From: a virus
DNA: 64,000 bases
IMG/VR virus record: IMGVR_UViG_3300042905_003454
Span: 1-64,000 of that record
Reading direction: 5' to 3' (one strand)
Positions within the stretch are counted from its first letter, which is position 1. Each line of letters begins with the position of its first letter. A program made the translations under genes and the position numbers. Below the pieces are notes generated by a model. The model saw only the letters and a list, made by a program, of their open reading frames with translations. It ran no database searches and was not told the origin of the DNA. Shown piece after piece: positions 7,157 to 15,366 of this stretch.

Positions 7157-8162
7157 ACTTGAAATCCTTTTGAATCTCTGCGTCCAATTTATCTAGGATA
7201 TCTTTGGTGTAGTATTTCTCAGGATCATCATCGATGTTCTTCTCAAACACCTTGCTTCCATCGGGAAGTTCAATTCGTGTGGATACTTTCTTGAAGATGC
7301 CATACTTTATGGCAAGATCAGTAAGACCATAATATCTGCTGAGACCTGAAGTGTAATTCAAACGAGTTTCCACATGCATGTTCTCTTTGACGAATCTGTT
7401 CTTGTAATTTGTGCACTTGATGAAGATTCCTACAACACCTTCATCAGTCTTGTCCTTGCTTTTGGACAGAGTGAGAATGTTGCTTGCTGCATATTTTAAT
7501 CCAACACCACCACCAAGTTCCTTAGTGGGAACGTATGCACCAATCACCTGATATGTGTGATTGGTCATAAGCATGGGAATCTTGGCCTTTCCAAGTTTAA
7601 GAGTTAGCACACGGAATGTTGCCTTGGTCTGTTGGGCCTTGGTCATGTCACGAACATTCTTGCCTTCAGCAGAATCGTTCATTTCCTTTTCTGTTGACAA
7701 CATACCTAAAGAATCAAGAACAAACAAAACAGGCTTTCGGTCTTCTTCAGGTTGTTCAATTACATCATTAACAATCTTTAATGATTGTGTTTTAAATTCT
7801 TCAATGGTAGAGACAGGAACTACTGCAACTCTTTCCATATCGATACCACGCTGCTTGAACATATCACTGGTAATAGCTTGCTCCGTATCGAAGTAAACCA
7901 CGACACCATCTTTGTTGTCCTTCAAGAACTGAGAAGCAATTCCAATAGCATAGAATGTCTTGCCTGTTGCTGGATCGCCAGCCAAGCATGAGATCTTGTT
8001 GTTTGGAAGACCACCATAGATTGTTCCCGATAGTAGTGCATTTAGAACATAAGATCCTGTGTCAATGAATCCAGTGACATCAGATCCCTCCAATCCCTCT
8101 TCAACAATCTTTGCGTCTGGGTTATTTATTTTTCCGATTAGACTTTTTAGATACTTTGACAT
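7140..8162 (-). CDS. uvsX: UvsX RecA-like recombinase
   Basis: A 340 aa strand-exchange ATPase used in recombination-dependent replication and repair. The Walker A motif GDPATGKTF spans residues 62-70. A RecA-type Walker B (LFVLDSLG) follows near residue 146, and the loop L1/L2 region is present. The length is near the T4 protein (391 aa) and typical of the cyanophage relatives. It overlaps the upstream 98 aa ORF by 41 bp. Partner genes uvsY and uvsW lie far away on the plus strand. Confidence 0.95.
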   Translation of the reverse strand: MSKYLKSLIGKINNPDAKIVEEGLEGSDVTGFIDTGSYVLNALLSGTIYGGLPNNKISCLAGDPATGKTFYAIGIASQFLKDNKDGVVVYFDTEQAITSDMFKQRGIDMERVAVVPVSTIEEFKTQSLKIVNDVIEQPEEDRKPVLFVLDSLGMLSTEKEMNDSAEGKNVRDMTKAQQTKATFRVLTLKLGKAKIPMLMTNHTYQVIGAYVPTKELGGGVGLKYAASNILTLSKSKDKTDEGVVGIFIKCTNYKNRFVKENMHVETRLNYTSGLSRYYGLTDLAIKYGIFKKVSTRIELPDGSKVFEKNIDDDPEKYYTKDILDKLDAEIQKDFKYGQST

Positions 8163-8418
8163 TATTTTCCTTTACATACAAAATACAACCAGCGACACCT
8201 TCAGGAGTGTCATGAATAATCTTGATGGATTCGATGATTACATCATCTTTAACATCAAGTAGTCGGTCACCAACGATAAAGCATGGCCCACCTTCAAAAT
8301 CGAATAAACCATCGCCAAAGCGAGAGTACAAAGACCTGCCTTCGACTTTGTAAGATCCGTCTTCAAGAAGTGTGATAATTCTTTCATCACCATATCTAGA
8401 TTTAATTTTCTTTACCAT
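8122..8418 (-). CDS. hypothetical protein before uvsX, 98 aa
   Basis: A small protein starting at ATG 8418, rich in beta-forming residues, with a strongly basic C-terminal tail (residues 85-98, Lys/Arg/Asn). The tail is encoded by the region overlapping the uvsX start. No family is recognised. The basic tail suggests nucleic-acid binding. It is the first gene behind an early promoter (8427-8454) and is coupled to uvsX. Confidence 0.7.
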   Translation of the reverse strand: MVKKIKSRYGDERIITLLEDGSYKVEGRSLYSRFGDGLFDFEGGPCFIVGDRLLDVKDDVIIESIKIIHDTPEGVAGCILYVKENNVKVSKKSNRKNK

Positions 8419-8426
8419 ATCTTAAT

Positions 8427-8454
8427 ATTATACCTCAGACAAAGAAGTCTTCAA
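8427..8454 (-). promoter_or_regulatory. early sigma70-like promoter (TTGAAG, 16 bp, TATAAT)
   Basis: The -10 is a perfect TATAAT (8427-8432). The -35 TTGAAG (8449-8454) lies inside the 3' end of the polymerase gene. The 16 bp spacer matches the other early promoters of the window. Confidence 0.7.
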
Positions 8455-10939
8455 GTGAGACTTCTGCATTTAGTTTCCAATTTATTGCTTGTAAAATGTT
8501 GTCCAACGGTTCTCCAAAAGTTTTTTCAAATTGCTTCTTGCGATCTATGTACTTCTCAAGATTGAATTCCTTGGGTGGACTGTTAATGAAACCCATGACA
8601 GCATCTTTGCCTGCCATTCCATATGGATTTGGAACCTTGACAAACACAAACTTCATCTTGTCGTTTTCCTTGATTGCTGCGTACTGCTTGTCGATCCCAA
8701 TCTTTTTGCTGTAATTGTTATACAGCAATGCCGCCTTGGTTGCGATTGGTGTTCCAGTTTGGTAAATCTTTGTATTGTCAGAATACTTGTTGATTCCCTT
8801 GACTCCCCGAGGAGCTGCGACATCAGATATAGGAAGCACCATAAATTCATCATAGAATTCATTCACATATTGTCGCAGCTCCTCCGGGGTTTTGGTCAAG
8901 ATGATCTTGATGCAGTCTTTTAGTTTCTTTCGAACAATTGCTGGCGTACTGCTTCTTGCAGTTTCCAGACCCATGATCTTCAGTTTGGGTTCTTCAAAGC
9001 GAATGCCTTCAAGATCCTGCACAAGCAAGGCATACCTCTTCTTGGCAATAAACATTCCAGCGGAAGCAATTGCTTCACGCTTGAAGAAGATCTTGTTCTC
9101 AGAGCAATTCAATGTCTTTGTGAGAAGATCCATTTCTTTCTTAAGTTCTGGCTGAATCTTCTGTTCACAGATCTTGTCAACGAAATCGGTGATGTCCGTG
9201 ATTTGGGTCTTTTGCTGAATTTGAGTAATGATATCATCAAGATTCAGATAGACAGAATCCGTATCCACGGCAAGGACATAATCCTTGTCATTATCCTTTG
9301 TCAGATGACGAATGTACCCATTCATGCAGTTCTCTGCTGTTCGAATGATTACCTGACCCGTAACAGTAACGGCTGTCGCCAACTCAGGTGAAGAATAGAT
9401 GAACGCTGGGTTTCCCAAGCAACCGTAAAGACTGTTTGCCAAAATCTTCTTTACTGACTGACGAATCTTTAGTGCTGCAATACGTGGAAGAAGATTGGCA
9501 TCCTTGGAATGCTCATATTCCTTCTCCAACTCCAACATCTTGTTCTTGGCTTCCTTTCTCTGATTGAATGTGCGCTCAATCAGAATAGGAATGAATCCAA
9601 GAATGTTATTCGTGAACATGGATCCATTGCAGGCCAAACAAGCATTTTGATCTGATGCTTCTTCAACCAAAGAAGGAATTTGTTTTTTCTTGCTTCTCAA
9701 GAAATCATCTGCACTTAGAGATGCATCTTTCTTGATGCAAGTCTCAGGAGAAATATTCCATCCCATTATGATACTTGGATACAGGCTTGTAGCATCGAAG
9801 CTGACTACATTCTTATACAGACCTGGTGCAACATCCTTAACATACGCACCGACAAATTGGTCATCCTTGGCATATGAGGTCTGTATTGGTGGAATGATGT
9901 CCTTGCGAAGAAGATAATCACAACAAATTGTTCCCCAAATTCTTGTGGCAAAGAATACAACATCAAATGGAATCTTGGCTTCGTATGCAATAGAAACAGC
10001 CAAGTCGATAAGACGAAGTTTATTCTCTAATTTTTCAATTAGTTCAACATCTTGAATGTTATATTCCGCAAATCGCTGGAAGTTTTTTGTATAGAATTCT
10101 CGGAGAGAACCATATTCTGAGTAATCCAGTTTCTGTTCATCCAACTCTGCTTTGGCAATAAAATTTAGGGCATAACTTTCTTGGCTGGTACCAGAGAACT
10201 TCTTGTAAAGATCCATGTAGTCAAGCGTGGTATATCCCGGAAACTCAAACAATCTGTAATCAGTTCCACCAATGTTTGTCTCGCGCTCTTTCATTAGATT
10301 GAAAGGAAGCCAAGACTGAATCTCCTTGTCATCGAAGAACAAGCGAGCCCTACCAATGATGTATGGAATATCGAAAAGTTTGACGTTCCATCCAGTAAGT
10401 ACGTCAATGTCTTCTTTGCGAAGCAACTCAAAAAACTTTTGAATAAGTTCCTTCTCGGAAGAAACTAGAATAAGTTTGCAGTTTGGAATTGAAACTTGCT
10501 TCTCTGTGATGGCATAGTTGACACCCGAGATTCTAACACCAATGATATTGATCTTCTCATTTGGACTGCGAAGATCGGGGAATCCACCTTCAGTCTCAGT
10601 CTCAATGTCAAAGTATGCTATCTTGATTTGGGAAAGATCGTATACCACCTCACTCTCGTAAGTCTCCAAGAGATATTGAGTGACGAAATCAGTATTTCCG
10701 TAAATTGGCGAATCATTCAAGTCCTCATATTGCTTCAGGAACTCCCTGCAGTCATAGAGAGTGTCAAAGACCATTCTCTTGACACCGATGCCATTGAGAG
10801 TCTTGTACTTGGTTTCCTTGTCTGATTTGATGAACAAGGATGGCTTAAAGGAAACGGAGTCGGTAAACCGAACTCCGTTCTTATAGCCCCTTACAAGAAT
10901 CTTGTTGCCTTTGATTGCGCAGGCAGTATAAAATTTCAT
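8435..10939 (-). CDS. 43: family B DNA polymerase (T4 gp43-like)
   Basis: An 834 aa replicative polymerase with proofreading. The 3'-5' exonuclease motif I is FDIETE (D111, E113), with later exonuclease motifs near NVKLFDIPY and YNIQDVELI. The polymerase motifs are SFDATSLYPSI (motif A), KILANSLYGCLG (motif B), VDTDSVYL (motif C) and KKRYALL. No intein or split is visible. The C-terminus ends in a short hydrophobic peptide (EDFFV), the expected clamp-binding tail for gp45. It overlaps the upstream 107 aa ORF by 4 bp. Confidence 0.97.
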   Translation of the reverse strand: MKFYTACAIKGNKILVRGYKNGVRFTDSVSFKPSLFIKSDKETKYKTLNGIGVKRMVFDTLYDCREFLKQYEDLNDSPIYGNTDFVTQYLLETYESEVVYDLSQIKIAYFDIETETEGGFPDLRSPNEKINIIGVRISGVNYAITEKQVSIPNCKLILVSSEKELIQKFFELLRKEDIDVLTGWNVKLFDIPYIIGRARLFFDDKEIQSWLPFNLMKERETNIGGTDYRLFEFPGYTTLDYMDLYKKFSGTSQESYALNFIAKAELDEQKLDYSEYGSLREFYTKNFQRFAEYNIQDVELIEKLENKLRLIDLAVSIAYEAKIPFDVVFFATRIWGTICCDYLLRKDIIPPIQTSYAKDDQFVGAYVKDVAPGLYKNVVSFDATSLYPSIIMGWNISPETCIKKDASLSADDFLRSKKKQIPSLVEEASDQNACLACNGSMFTNNILGFIPILIERTFNQRKEAKNKMLELEKEYEHSKDANLLPRIAALKIRQSVKKILANSLYGCLGNPAFIYSSPELATAVTVTGQVIIRTAENCMNGYIRHLTKDNDKDYVLAVDTDSVYLNLDDIITQIQQKTQITDITDFVDKICEQKIQPELKKEMDLLTKTLNCSENKIFFKREAIASAGMFIAKKRYALLVQDLEGIRFEEPKLKIMGLETARSSTPAIVRKKLKDCIKIILTKTPEELRQYVNEFYDEFMVLPISDVAAPRGVKGINKYSDNTKIYQTGTPIATKAALLYNNYSKKIGIDKQYAAIKENDKMKFVFVKVPNPYGMAGKDAVMGFINSPPKEFNLEKYIDRKKQFEKTFGEPLDNILQAINWKLNAEVSLEDFFV

Positions 10940-11259
10940 TGTGGTTTGTTGTTCTCTTTTTCCTGTATCAATGCGTAGAGCAGTACAAAATAATTGATGT
11001 TGTCCTGAATAGCATCATATACTGATTCATTCTTAACACTCAATTCGCCTCTTGTCAAGAAAGAGGAAATACGAGACATCTTATCTAGGATACGACAACA
11101 AAGCCCATTTTCCGCCGTACCAAAGCCCATGATTTCTGGACGTTTAAAATTAACCAAAGCATCATGTTGATTGGCATAGTCTTTGGACTTTTGCTTCATA
11201 ATGACCAAGGCTTCAGAAGTTAATTTTTCATGTAATTTAAAGAGATCATCTGGTTTCAT
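10936..11259 (-). CDS. small protein of the DUF1599/nucleotide-modification-associated type
   Basis: A 107 aa all-helical protein with the pattern KSKDYANxxDALxNFK (residues 24-39), a central RILDKMSRISSFL (about 66-78) and YDAIQDNINYFVLLYA near the end. This layout fits the small DUF1599-like proteins often found in phages near nucleotide metabolism genes; the family's exact role is not established. It is the leader of the polymerase transcript behind a near-perfect early promoter and overlaps gene 43 by 4 bp. Confidence 0.75.
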   Translation of the reverse strand: MKPDDLFKLHEKLTSEALVIMKQKSKDYANQHDALVNFKRPEIMGFGTAENGLCCRILDKMSRISSFLTRGELSVKNESVYDAIQDNINYFVLLYALIQEKENNKPQ

Positions 11260-11266
11260 ACGCCCA

Positions 11267-11294
11267 AGTATAGACTCTTGGCTGTAAATGTCAA
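11267..11294 (-). promoter_or_regulatory. early sigma70-like promoter (TTGACA, 16 bp, TATACT)
   Basis: A consensus -35 TTGACA (11289-11294), a 16 bp spacer and -10 TATACT (11267-11272), placed 7 bp before the 107 aa ORF. It would drive that ORF and DNA polymerase. Confidence 0.75.
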
Positions 11295-11318
11295 ATTATT
11301 TTGATTGGTTTTTTACTT

Positions 11319-11326
11319 TATAAATA
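11319..11326 (+). promoter_or_regulatory. late promoter box (TATAAATA), plus strand
   Basis: An exact match to the T4 late octamer, 27 nt before ATG 11354, in the divergent gap opposite the early promoter for the polymerase unit. Confidence 0.75.
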
Positions 11327-11353
11327 TTAAAGTCATCCCGGAGTTTCATTAAG

Positions 11354-11962
11354 ATGTACCTAATTTCCCTAATAGACCCTACCAAATTTCTTGAAGCCAC
11401 AACATTAGTAGTCGCAGGAACCCTAGGGGTAATTTGGGGAATTGTAAAATTTTGGCAAGGAAAAAAGAAAGACGATAATTTTATAGAAGTTCATACAGAA
11501 ATTCATGAACTTCTCACGGAACTTAGAGTTAAAAATAGTGCCATGAGAGCTAGTATAATTCAGTTCCATAATGGTGAGTATACAATGGATGGAATTTCAA
11601 TGCGTAAATTCTCCGTTACTCACGAATCAACGCACAAGGGATATACATCACAAGTAATGAAACTCAAAGGGACACTTTGTTCGATGTATATTCCCTTATT
11701 GACAAAAATTGTGGAAAACAAAAGCACCATCCATCATACAAACATGCTTCCCCACAGTTATGTGAAGGGCTTTTTTGAAGACGAAAATGTATCTCAATAT
11801 GCTTGTTTGCCATTAAAAAACAAGGGTGCAAATGTAGGTTTTATTTTAGTTCAATGGCATCACGATTTTGAAATACCAAGTGAAGCACAAGAAGAAGCCA
11901 TGAATATTTTTGAAAATCTTCGTGATTCTATAGCGATACAACTTTCACAACAAAAGAATTGA
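11354..11962 (+). CDS. membrane-anchored GAF-like protein, 202 aa
   Basis: One N-terminal membrane segment (about residues 15-35) is followed by a short helix and a cytoplasmic domain with GAF-like features: MRASIIQFHNGEY (about 64-76), a central IPLL strand, and a closing SIAIQL helix. GAF domains bind small ligands or act as sensors; the ligand here is unknown. It opens a four-gene plus-strand late cassette and is followed after 7 bp by a three-TM holin-like protein. No output domain is attached. A role in lysis timing or membrane sensing is inference from neighbours. Confidence 0.72.
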   Translation: MYLISLIDPTKFLEATTLVVAGTLGVIWGIVKFWQGKKKDDNFIEVHTEIHELLTELRVKNSAMRASIIQFHNGEYTMDGISMRKFSVTHESTHKGYTSQVMKLKGTLCSMYIPLLTKIVENKSTIHHTNMLPHSYVKGFFEDENVSQYACLPLKNKGANVGFILVQWHHDFEIPSEAQEEAMNIFENLRDSIAIQLSQQKN

Positions 11963-11969
11963 GGAATTT

Positions 11970-12404
11970 ATGCCAACAGAATTGATATCATTATTGGGTG
12001 GAGGGGTCACAGGATTTCTATTCCGCTACTGGGCTCAACAGGCCCAAGACCGAAAAGAAATGTTTGAAATGGCTATGGGAGCCAATAAGCAAACCACAGA
12101 CAATCAAGACAAGGCTGTCCAGAGAGTCCCACTTGATATGGGAAAGAATGTTAGACGAATCATTGTTCTTGCCTGCTTATTTGCCGTAGTAGCAGCCCCA
12201 TTTGTTCTCCCTTTCTTCGGGATTTCAACATTTGCTGAGTTTACACAAAAACAACCAGAAAGTTTCTTTGGTTTGATTCCAGAGACAACTAAAAAATACT
12301 TTGTAGAAATTCCAGGATATTTGTTTGCCGAAGAGAACCGCCAAGTTCTATTGGCAGTCGTCGGTTTCTACTTTGGTACAGCAGCAGGAGGAAATAAGTC
12401 ATGA
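11970..12404 (+). CDS. three-TM membrane protein, possible holin
   Basis: A 144 aa protein with hydrophobic segments at about 6-20, 62-85 and 125-141, and a charged Gln/Asp/Lys-rich loop between the first two. Size and topology fit holins, which make holes in the inner membrane at lysis, though no holin family can be assigned by eye. GAGG lies 5 nt before the start. Its stop overlaps the next start (ATGA). No endolysin gene is visible in the window. Confidence 0.6.
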   Translation: MPTELISLLGGGVTGFLFRYWAQQAQDRKEMFEMAMGANKQTTDNQDKAVQRVPLDMGKNVRRIIVLACLFAVVAAPFVLPFFGISTFAEFTQKQPESFFGLIPETTKKYFVEIPGYLFAEENRQVLLAVVGFYFGTAAGGNKS

Positions 12405-12643
12405 AATATCTTCTACCACTCTTATTACTTGCTTCCTGCACCACCCCACAGATCATCTCTCCTTTGGACAAGAAGGGAAACCCAATTCACAGCGTCCTGA
12501 AGGAACCATTCTTTGGAAGCCCAAGTCAGCCCTCTGAATGGTCTTTCTGGTATGTGATAATTTGCATGGTTGCTCTTTGGTTCATTTGGAAAGAAGTTAG
12601 AAAATTTCTAGTCAAAACACCACCCAAATCAGAAGATAAATAA
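12401..12643 (+). CDS. small membrane lipoprotein, 80 aa
   Basis: A short signal peptide with lipobox LLASC (C13), a Pro-rich stretch, then a membrane segment at about 49-63 and a basic tail. A lipoprotein that also has a membrane segment is unusual. The location after a holin-like gene, with ATGA overlap, suggests a spanin-like or lysis accessory role, but it lacks the proline-rich Rz1 layout, so this is only a suggestion. Confidence 0.65.
   Translation: MKYLLPLLLLASCTTPQIISPLDKKGNPIHSVLKEPFFGSPSQPSEWSFWYVIICMVALWFIWKEVRKFLVKTPPKSEDK
12636..12642 (+). promoter_or_regulatory. late promoter box (ATAAATA), plus strand
   Basis: ATAAATA preceded by G overlaps the end of the lipoprotein gene, 18 nt before ATG 12661, which also has a GAGGA ribosome site. 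Confidence 0.5.
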
Positions 12644-12660
12644 TCCTGTAGAGGAATCAA

Positions 12661-14217
12661 ATGGCCGTAAAGAAGATAATGGACACATTTTTTGCCAGCA
12701 TGCAAGAACAAACCATGGCTGGCTACGGTGGAAAACTCGTAAATACACCGATGGGACCATTCCGCTGGAATGATACCATGCAACTTTGGGAGAATGTGAA
12801 CAATGGAATGGTGATGAACAACATTTCGTTCCAAGACTCCATTATGATGCTTGATTACGCTTCATATGACGGTGGAATGCCAACTGTATCCGGTGGTGAT
12901 CCAAGTTTGATTCTTTATCTAAATTTTGCTGCAAATTCTATTGGTTCCATGACATACGCCCGTGGTGGAACAGCATCTTACATTGATTCTGACAAATTTG
13001 TCAAGTTTGTCGTTCCAAACACACCAAGATTCAGTTATCTGCCAAGTGGCACGGATAATGGTTTGTTGATTGAAGAACGCTCAATTAATTATATTTCTCA
13101 AGGAAATTGCTTTGGTGTTTCACCATGGACTCCTAGAAATTCAAATTTTACAGCCGTAGATACTAAACCGGAATATGGATTAGCACCAGATAATTTAACA
13201 GAACCTTGGCTAATAATGCCAAGAGGTGAAACTCAATCATATACTCAACATGGTTTACAAATAACTCCGGGAGTTGGTTTAGATGGTTCAACTTATACAT
13301 TTTCTTTCTGGGCAAAGGGATTTGGTATTACTTATAATCGATATGTAGGAGTGTATTTGGACAATAATAATAACAACGCTGCCACATTTGATCTTGATGG
13401 ATTGACTAGTGATAATTTTGGTTATGCATCACCATCATATGGACCTGCATTTTCAAAAATTACTGCGTATCCCAATGGCTGGAGAAGAGTTGAGATGACT
13501 GGTGTTATTTCATTCCCCGGAATGGCCTGTGTAATAGTACCTCTTCCCTATTACAATATATGGTATGTTGGTGATGGATTTACTGGAGGTACTGGAAACA
13601 CGTCCGGTATTTTGGTATGGGGTGCTCAGTTTGAATTAAATTCTTCTGCGTCTTCTTATATTCAAACCACGGGCGCAACAGCATTGCGTGGAAATGATTA
13701 TGCTTACTTCTCAGGAACAGGATTTACATCTTGGTTCGGAGCATCACAAGGAACATTTTTGATTGAATTTGATCGCAAAGAACGTGGTCATACTGCAGAC
13801 AATGTAAAAGTTAAAACTGTTATGGCCACCAATTGGAATCAAGGAACCTGCGCTGGATTTGCTTTGGATTATTCAAGTATAGTTACAACACCGTCATTAA
13901 GGTTTAGAGATTCTACACCCTCAACATTTACTGTAATAACCGCTGGAGTTCTTCCCGGAATCAATAAAGTTGCCTTTAGTTATAATTTAACGGGCAGCAC
14001 ATATGATATATCTGCAAATCTAAATGGTCTTTGCACAGGAACTGGAAGTGTTGCATCCAGCAGAATAAACTTGGCTGGTGCTTCTTACATGACCTTTGGA
14101 TACAAAGATACCGAATTGGGTGCTACTGCCTTCGATTACTTGAACACCATAATTCGTTCTGTAAAGTACTGGAATGTTGTCAAGACTCCAGCAGAGTTGC
14201 AACAACTATCCAGTTAA
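12661..14217 (+). CDS. lectin-like virion/fibre protein, 518 aa
   Basis: The N-terminal 60 residues form a compact domain with GPFRWNDTMQLWENV, a motif common to phage fibre-associated proteins. From residue 80 onward there are two concanavalin/LamG-like beta-sandwich regions. The C-terminal half (SWFGASQGTFLIEF and following) resembles the C-terminal half of the 774 aa protein at 23875-26199, so they are paralogues on opposite strands. It probably binds carbohydrate on the virion surface. It is expressed late and converges with dut, overlapping it by 4 bp. Confidence 0.75.
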   Translation: MAVKKIMDTFFASMQEQTMAGYGGKLVNTPMGPFRWNDTMQLWENVNNGMVMNNISFQDSIMMLDYASYDGGMPTVSGGDPSLILYLNFAANSIGSMTYARGGTASYIDSDKFVKFVVPNTPRFSYLPSGTDNGLLIEERSINYISQGNCFGVSPWTPRNSNFTAVDTKPEYGLAPDNLTEPWLIMPRGETQSYTQHGLQITPGVGLDGSTYTFSFWAKGFGITYNRYVGVYLDNNNNNAATFDLDGLTSDNFGYASPSYGPAFSKITAYPNGWRRVEMTGVISFPGMACVIVPLPYYNIWYVGDGFTGGTGNTSGILVWGAQFELNSSASSYIQTTGATALRGNDYAYFSGTGFTSWFGASQGTFLIEFDRKERGHTADNVKVKTVMATNWNQGTCAGFALDYSSIVTTPSLRFRDSTPSTFTVITAGVLPGINKVAFSYNLTGSTYDISANLNGLCTGTGSVASSRINLAGASYMTFGYKDTELGATAFDYLNTIIRSVKYWNVVKTPAELQQLSS

Positions 14218-14732
14218 TTCTTTCCAGTACTTCCAAACCCACCGACACGATTTGATTTCTGTGTAGGCTGCTCCCAAGTCTCTTCAATATCAAATTGCTC
14301 ATATCGTACCAATTCACCCTGAGCAATCCTATCTCCATGGTACACTTTCATAATTTCATCTGAACTATTGAGAACAATTATCTGGGTTTCATTGACATAA
14401 TCCTCGTCAATAACTCCCTCACAGTTGGCAAGAATCAAGCCATACTTCAAGGCCATTCCAGACCTTGGATGGATGCGCATGGAATATCCTTCAGGAAGAT
14501 CAAAGATCAATCCAGTACGAATCATGGCTCTTTCGTTTGGTGCGATGGAAATATAAGACTTTCCATTTGAACCATCATGCTCAACTCTGAATTCTCTTTG
14601 AGTCTTTCCAGCCCATATGTTTACCTTTGAGTTGGTTGGAAGGTATGCTGCTAGATCAAAGCAGGCAGCTTTACGGGTTTGATAATTTGGGATCTGTGCG
14701 TCTGGTTCTACTTTATATACTTTTAGACTCAT
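14214..14732 (-). CDS. dut: dUTP diphosphatase (dUTPase)
   Basis: A 172 aa trimeric-type dUTPase that hydrolyses dUTP to dUMP and pyrophosphate, keeping uracil out of DNA and feeding ThyX. All five motifs are visible: ACFDLAAY (23-30), HPRSGMALKYG (88-98), GVIDEDYVNE (106-115), GDRIAQGEL (133-141) and RVGGFGSTG (162-170). It has a consensus early promoter (14739-14766). It sits between two late fibre regions. Confidence 0.96.
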   Translation of the reverse strand: MSLKVYKVEPDAQIPNYQTRKAACFDLAAYLPTNSKVNIWAGKTQREFRVEHDGSNGKSYISIAPNERAMIRTGLIFDLPEGYSMRIHPRSGMALKYGLILANCEGVIDEDYVNETQIIVLNSSDEIMKVYHGDRIAQGELVRYEQFDIEETWEQPTQKSNRVGGFGSTGKN

Positions 14733-14738
14733 AGTTTA

Positions 14739-14766
14739 AATATACATAAAATTAAAGGTATGTCAA
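14739..14766 (-). promoter_or_regulatory. early sigma70-like promoter (TTGACA, 16 bp, TATATT) before dut
   Basis: The -35 TTGACA (14761-14766) and -10 TATATT (14739-14744) have a 16 bp spacer. The -35 overlaps the stop codon region of the upstream 106 aa gene, so dut can be expressed early independently of the late fibre genes. Confidence 0.72.
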
Positions 14767-15083
14767 GTAATTTCAAGGACTGAAACAAATGCATGAAAAA
14801 TGCCCGTTAAACCAGCAGTTGCTCGTAAAGTGTTTCCTGTTTCTAACACTATTGGAGCATCAATAACTTGAAAACTTGATTGTATTGGAACTACGCCATT
14901 TGTAATAATAGAAAATGCAGTAGAACCCTTTAAAACTTCTAAAGTTATAGTAGCAGAATTCAATGAATTAATATTACTAAAATTTACGCTATTGACAATG
15001 GCTGTTCCAGTAACACCAGAATAAATTGTTGTTGCTGCAGTCGTTCCTAAAATTGTTCCAAAACTTTTATATGTTTCTGGCAT
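14763..15083 (-). CDS. small beta-sandwich virion protein, module copy 2
   Basis: A 106 aa, Thr/Ser/Val-rich protein with no charged catalytic motif. It is clearly similar along its length to the 108 aa protein at 17539-17865: both have VPIQSSFQ/VPIQTSFQ, IVLE, and end in LEIT. It is the last gene of the second copy of a duplicated fibre module. A trimeric tip, chaperone or decoration role is inferred. Confidence 0.75.
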   Translation of the reverse strand: MPETYKSFGTILGTTAATTIYSGVTGTAIVNSVNFSNINSLNSATITLEVLKGSTAFSIITNGVVPIQSSFQVIDAPIVLETGNTLRATAGLTGIFHAFVSVLEIT

Positions 15084-15101
15084 GTGTATTTCCTATTATA
15101 A

Positions 15102-15356
15102 TTATATATTTGGTGGGGGTTTGATTCCTAGCATCAAAAACAAAGATTCTTGAGGGTCCGTTGGATCTTCTTTTTTTGTAATATTGTAATGCAATCTGGC
15201 ATCTTGTTCTGTGTCAAACCATTTCCATCCACCTATTGGATATTCGTAATTATCTTTTTGTTCCCGATAAAGATTATATGAACCAGTTAATACATAATTT
15301 TTTCCATAAAGAAGCATCCCATCATCATTTTTGTAAAATCCTGAAGTATCTTCCAT
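15102..15356 (-). CDS. small fibre-module protein, 84 aa, module copy 2
   Basis: A paralogue of the 76 aa gene at 17867-18097. Both begin with GFY, then YVL, and share the core YPIxGWxWY/F in the middle (YPIGGWKWF here). The C-terminus differs and is Pro-rich here. Small aromatic-rich proteins of this type follow fibre genes in many phages and may be fibre-assembly chaperones; this has not been shown for this family. Confidence 0.72.
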   Translation of the reverse strand: MEDTSGFYKNDDGMLLYGKNYVLTGSYNLYREQKDNYEYPIGGWKWFDTEQDARLHYNITKKEDPTDPQESLFLMLGIKPPPNI

Positions 15357-15366
15357 TTTTTACTCC

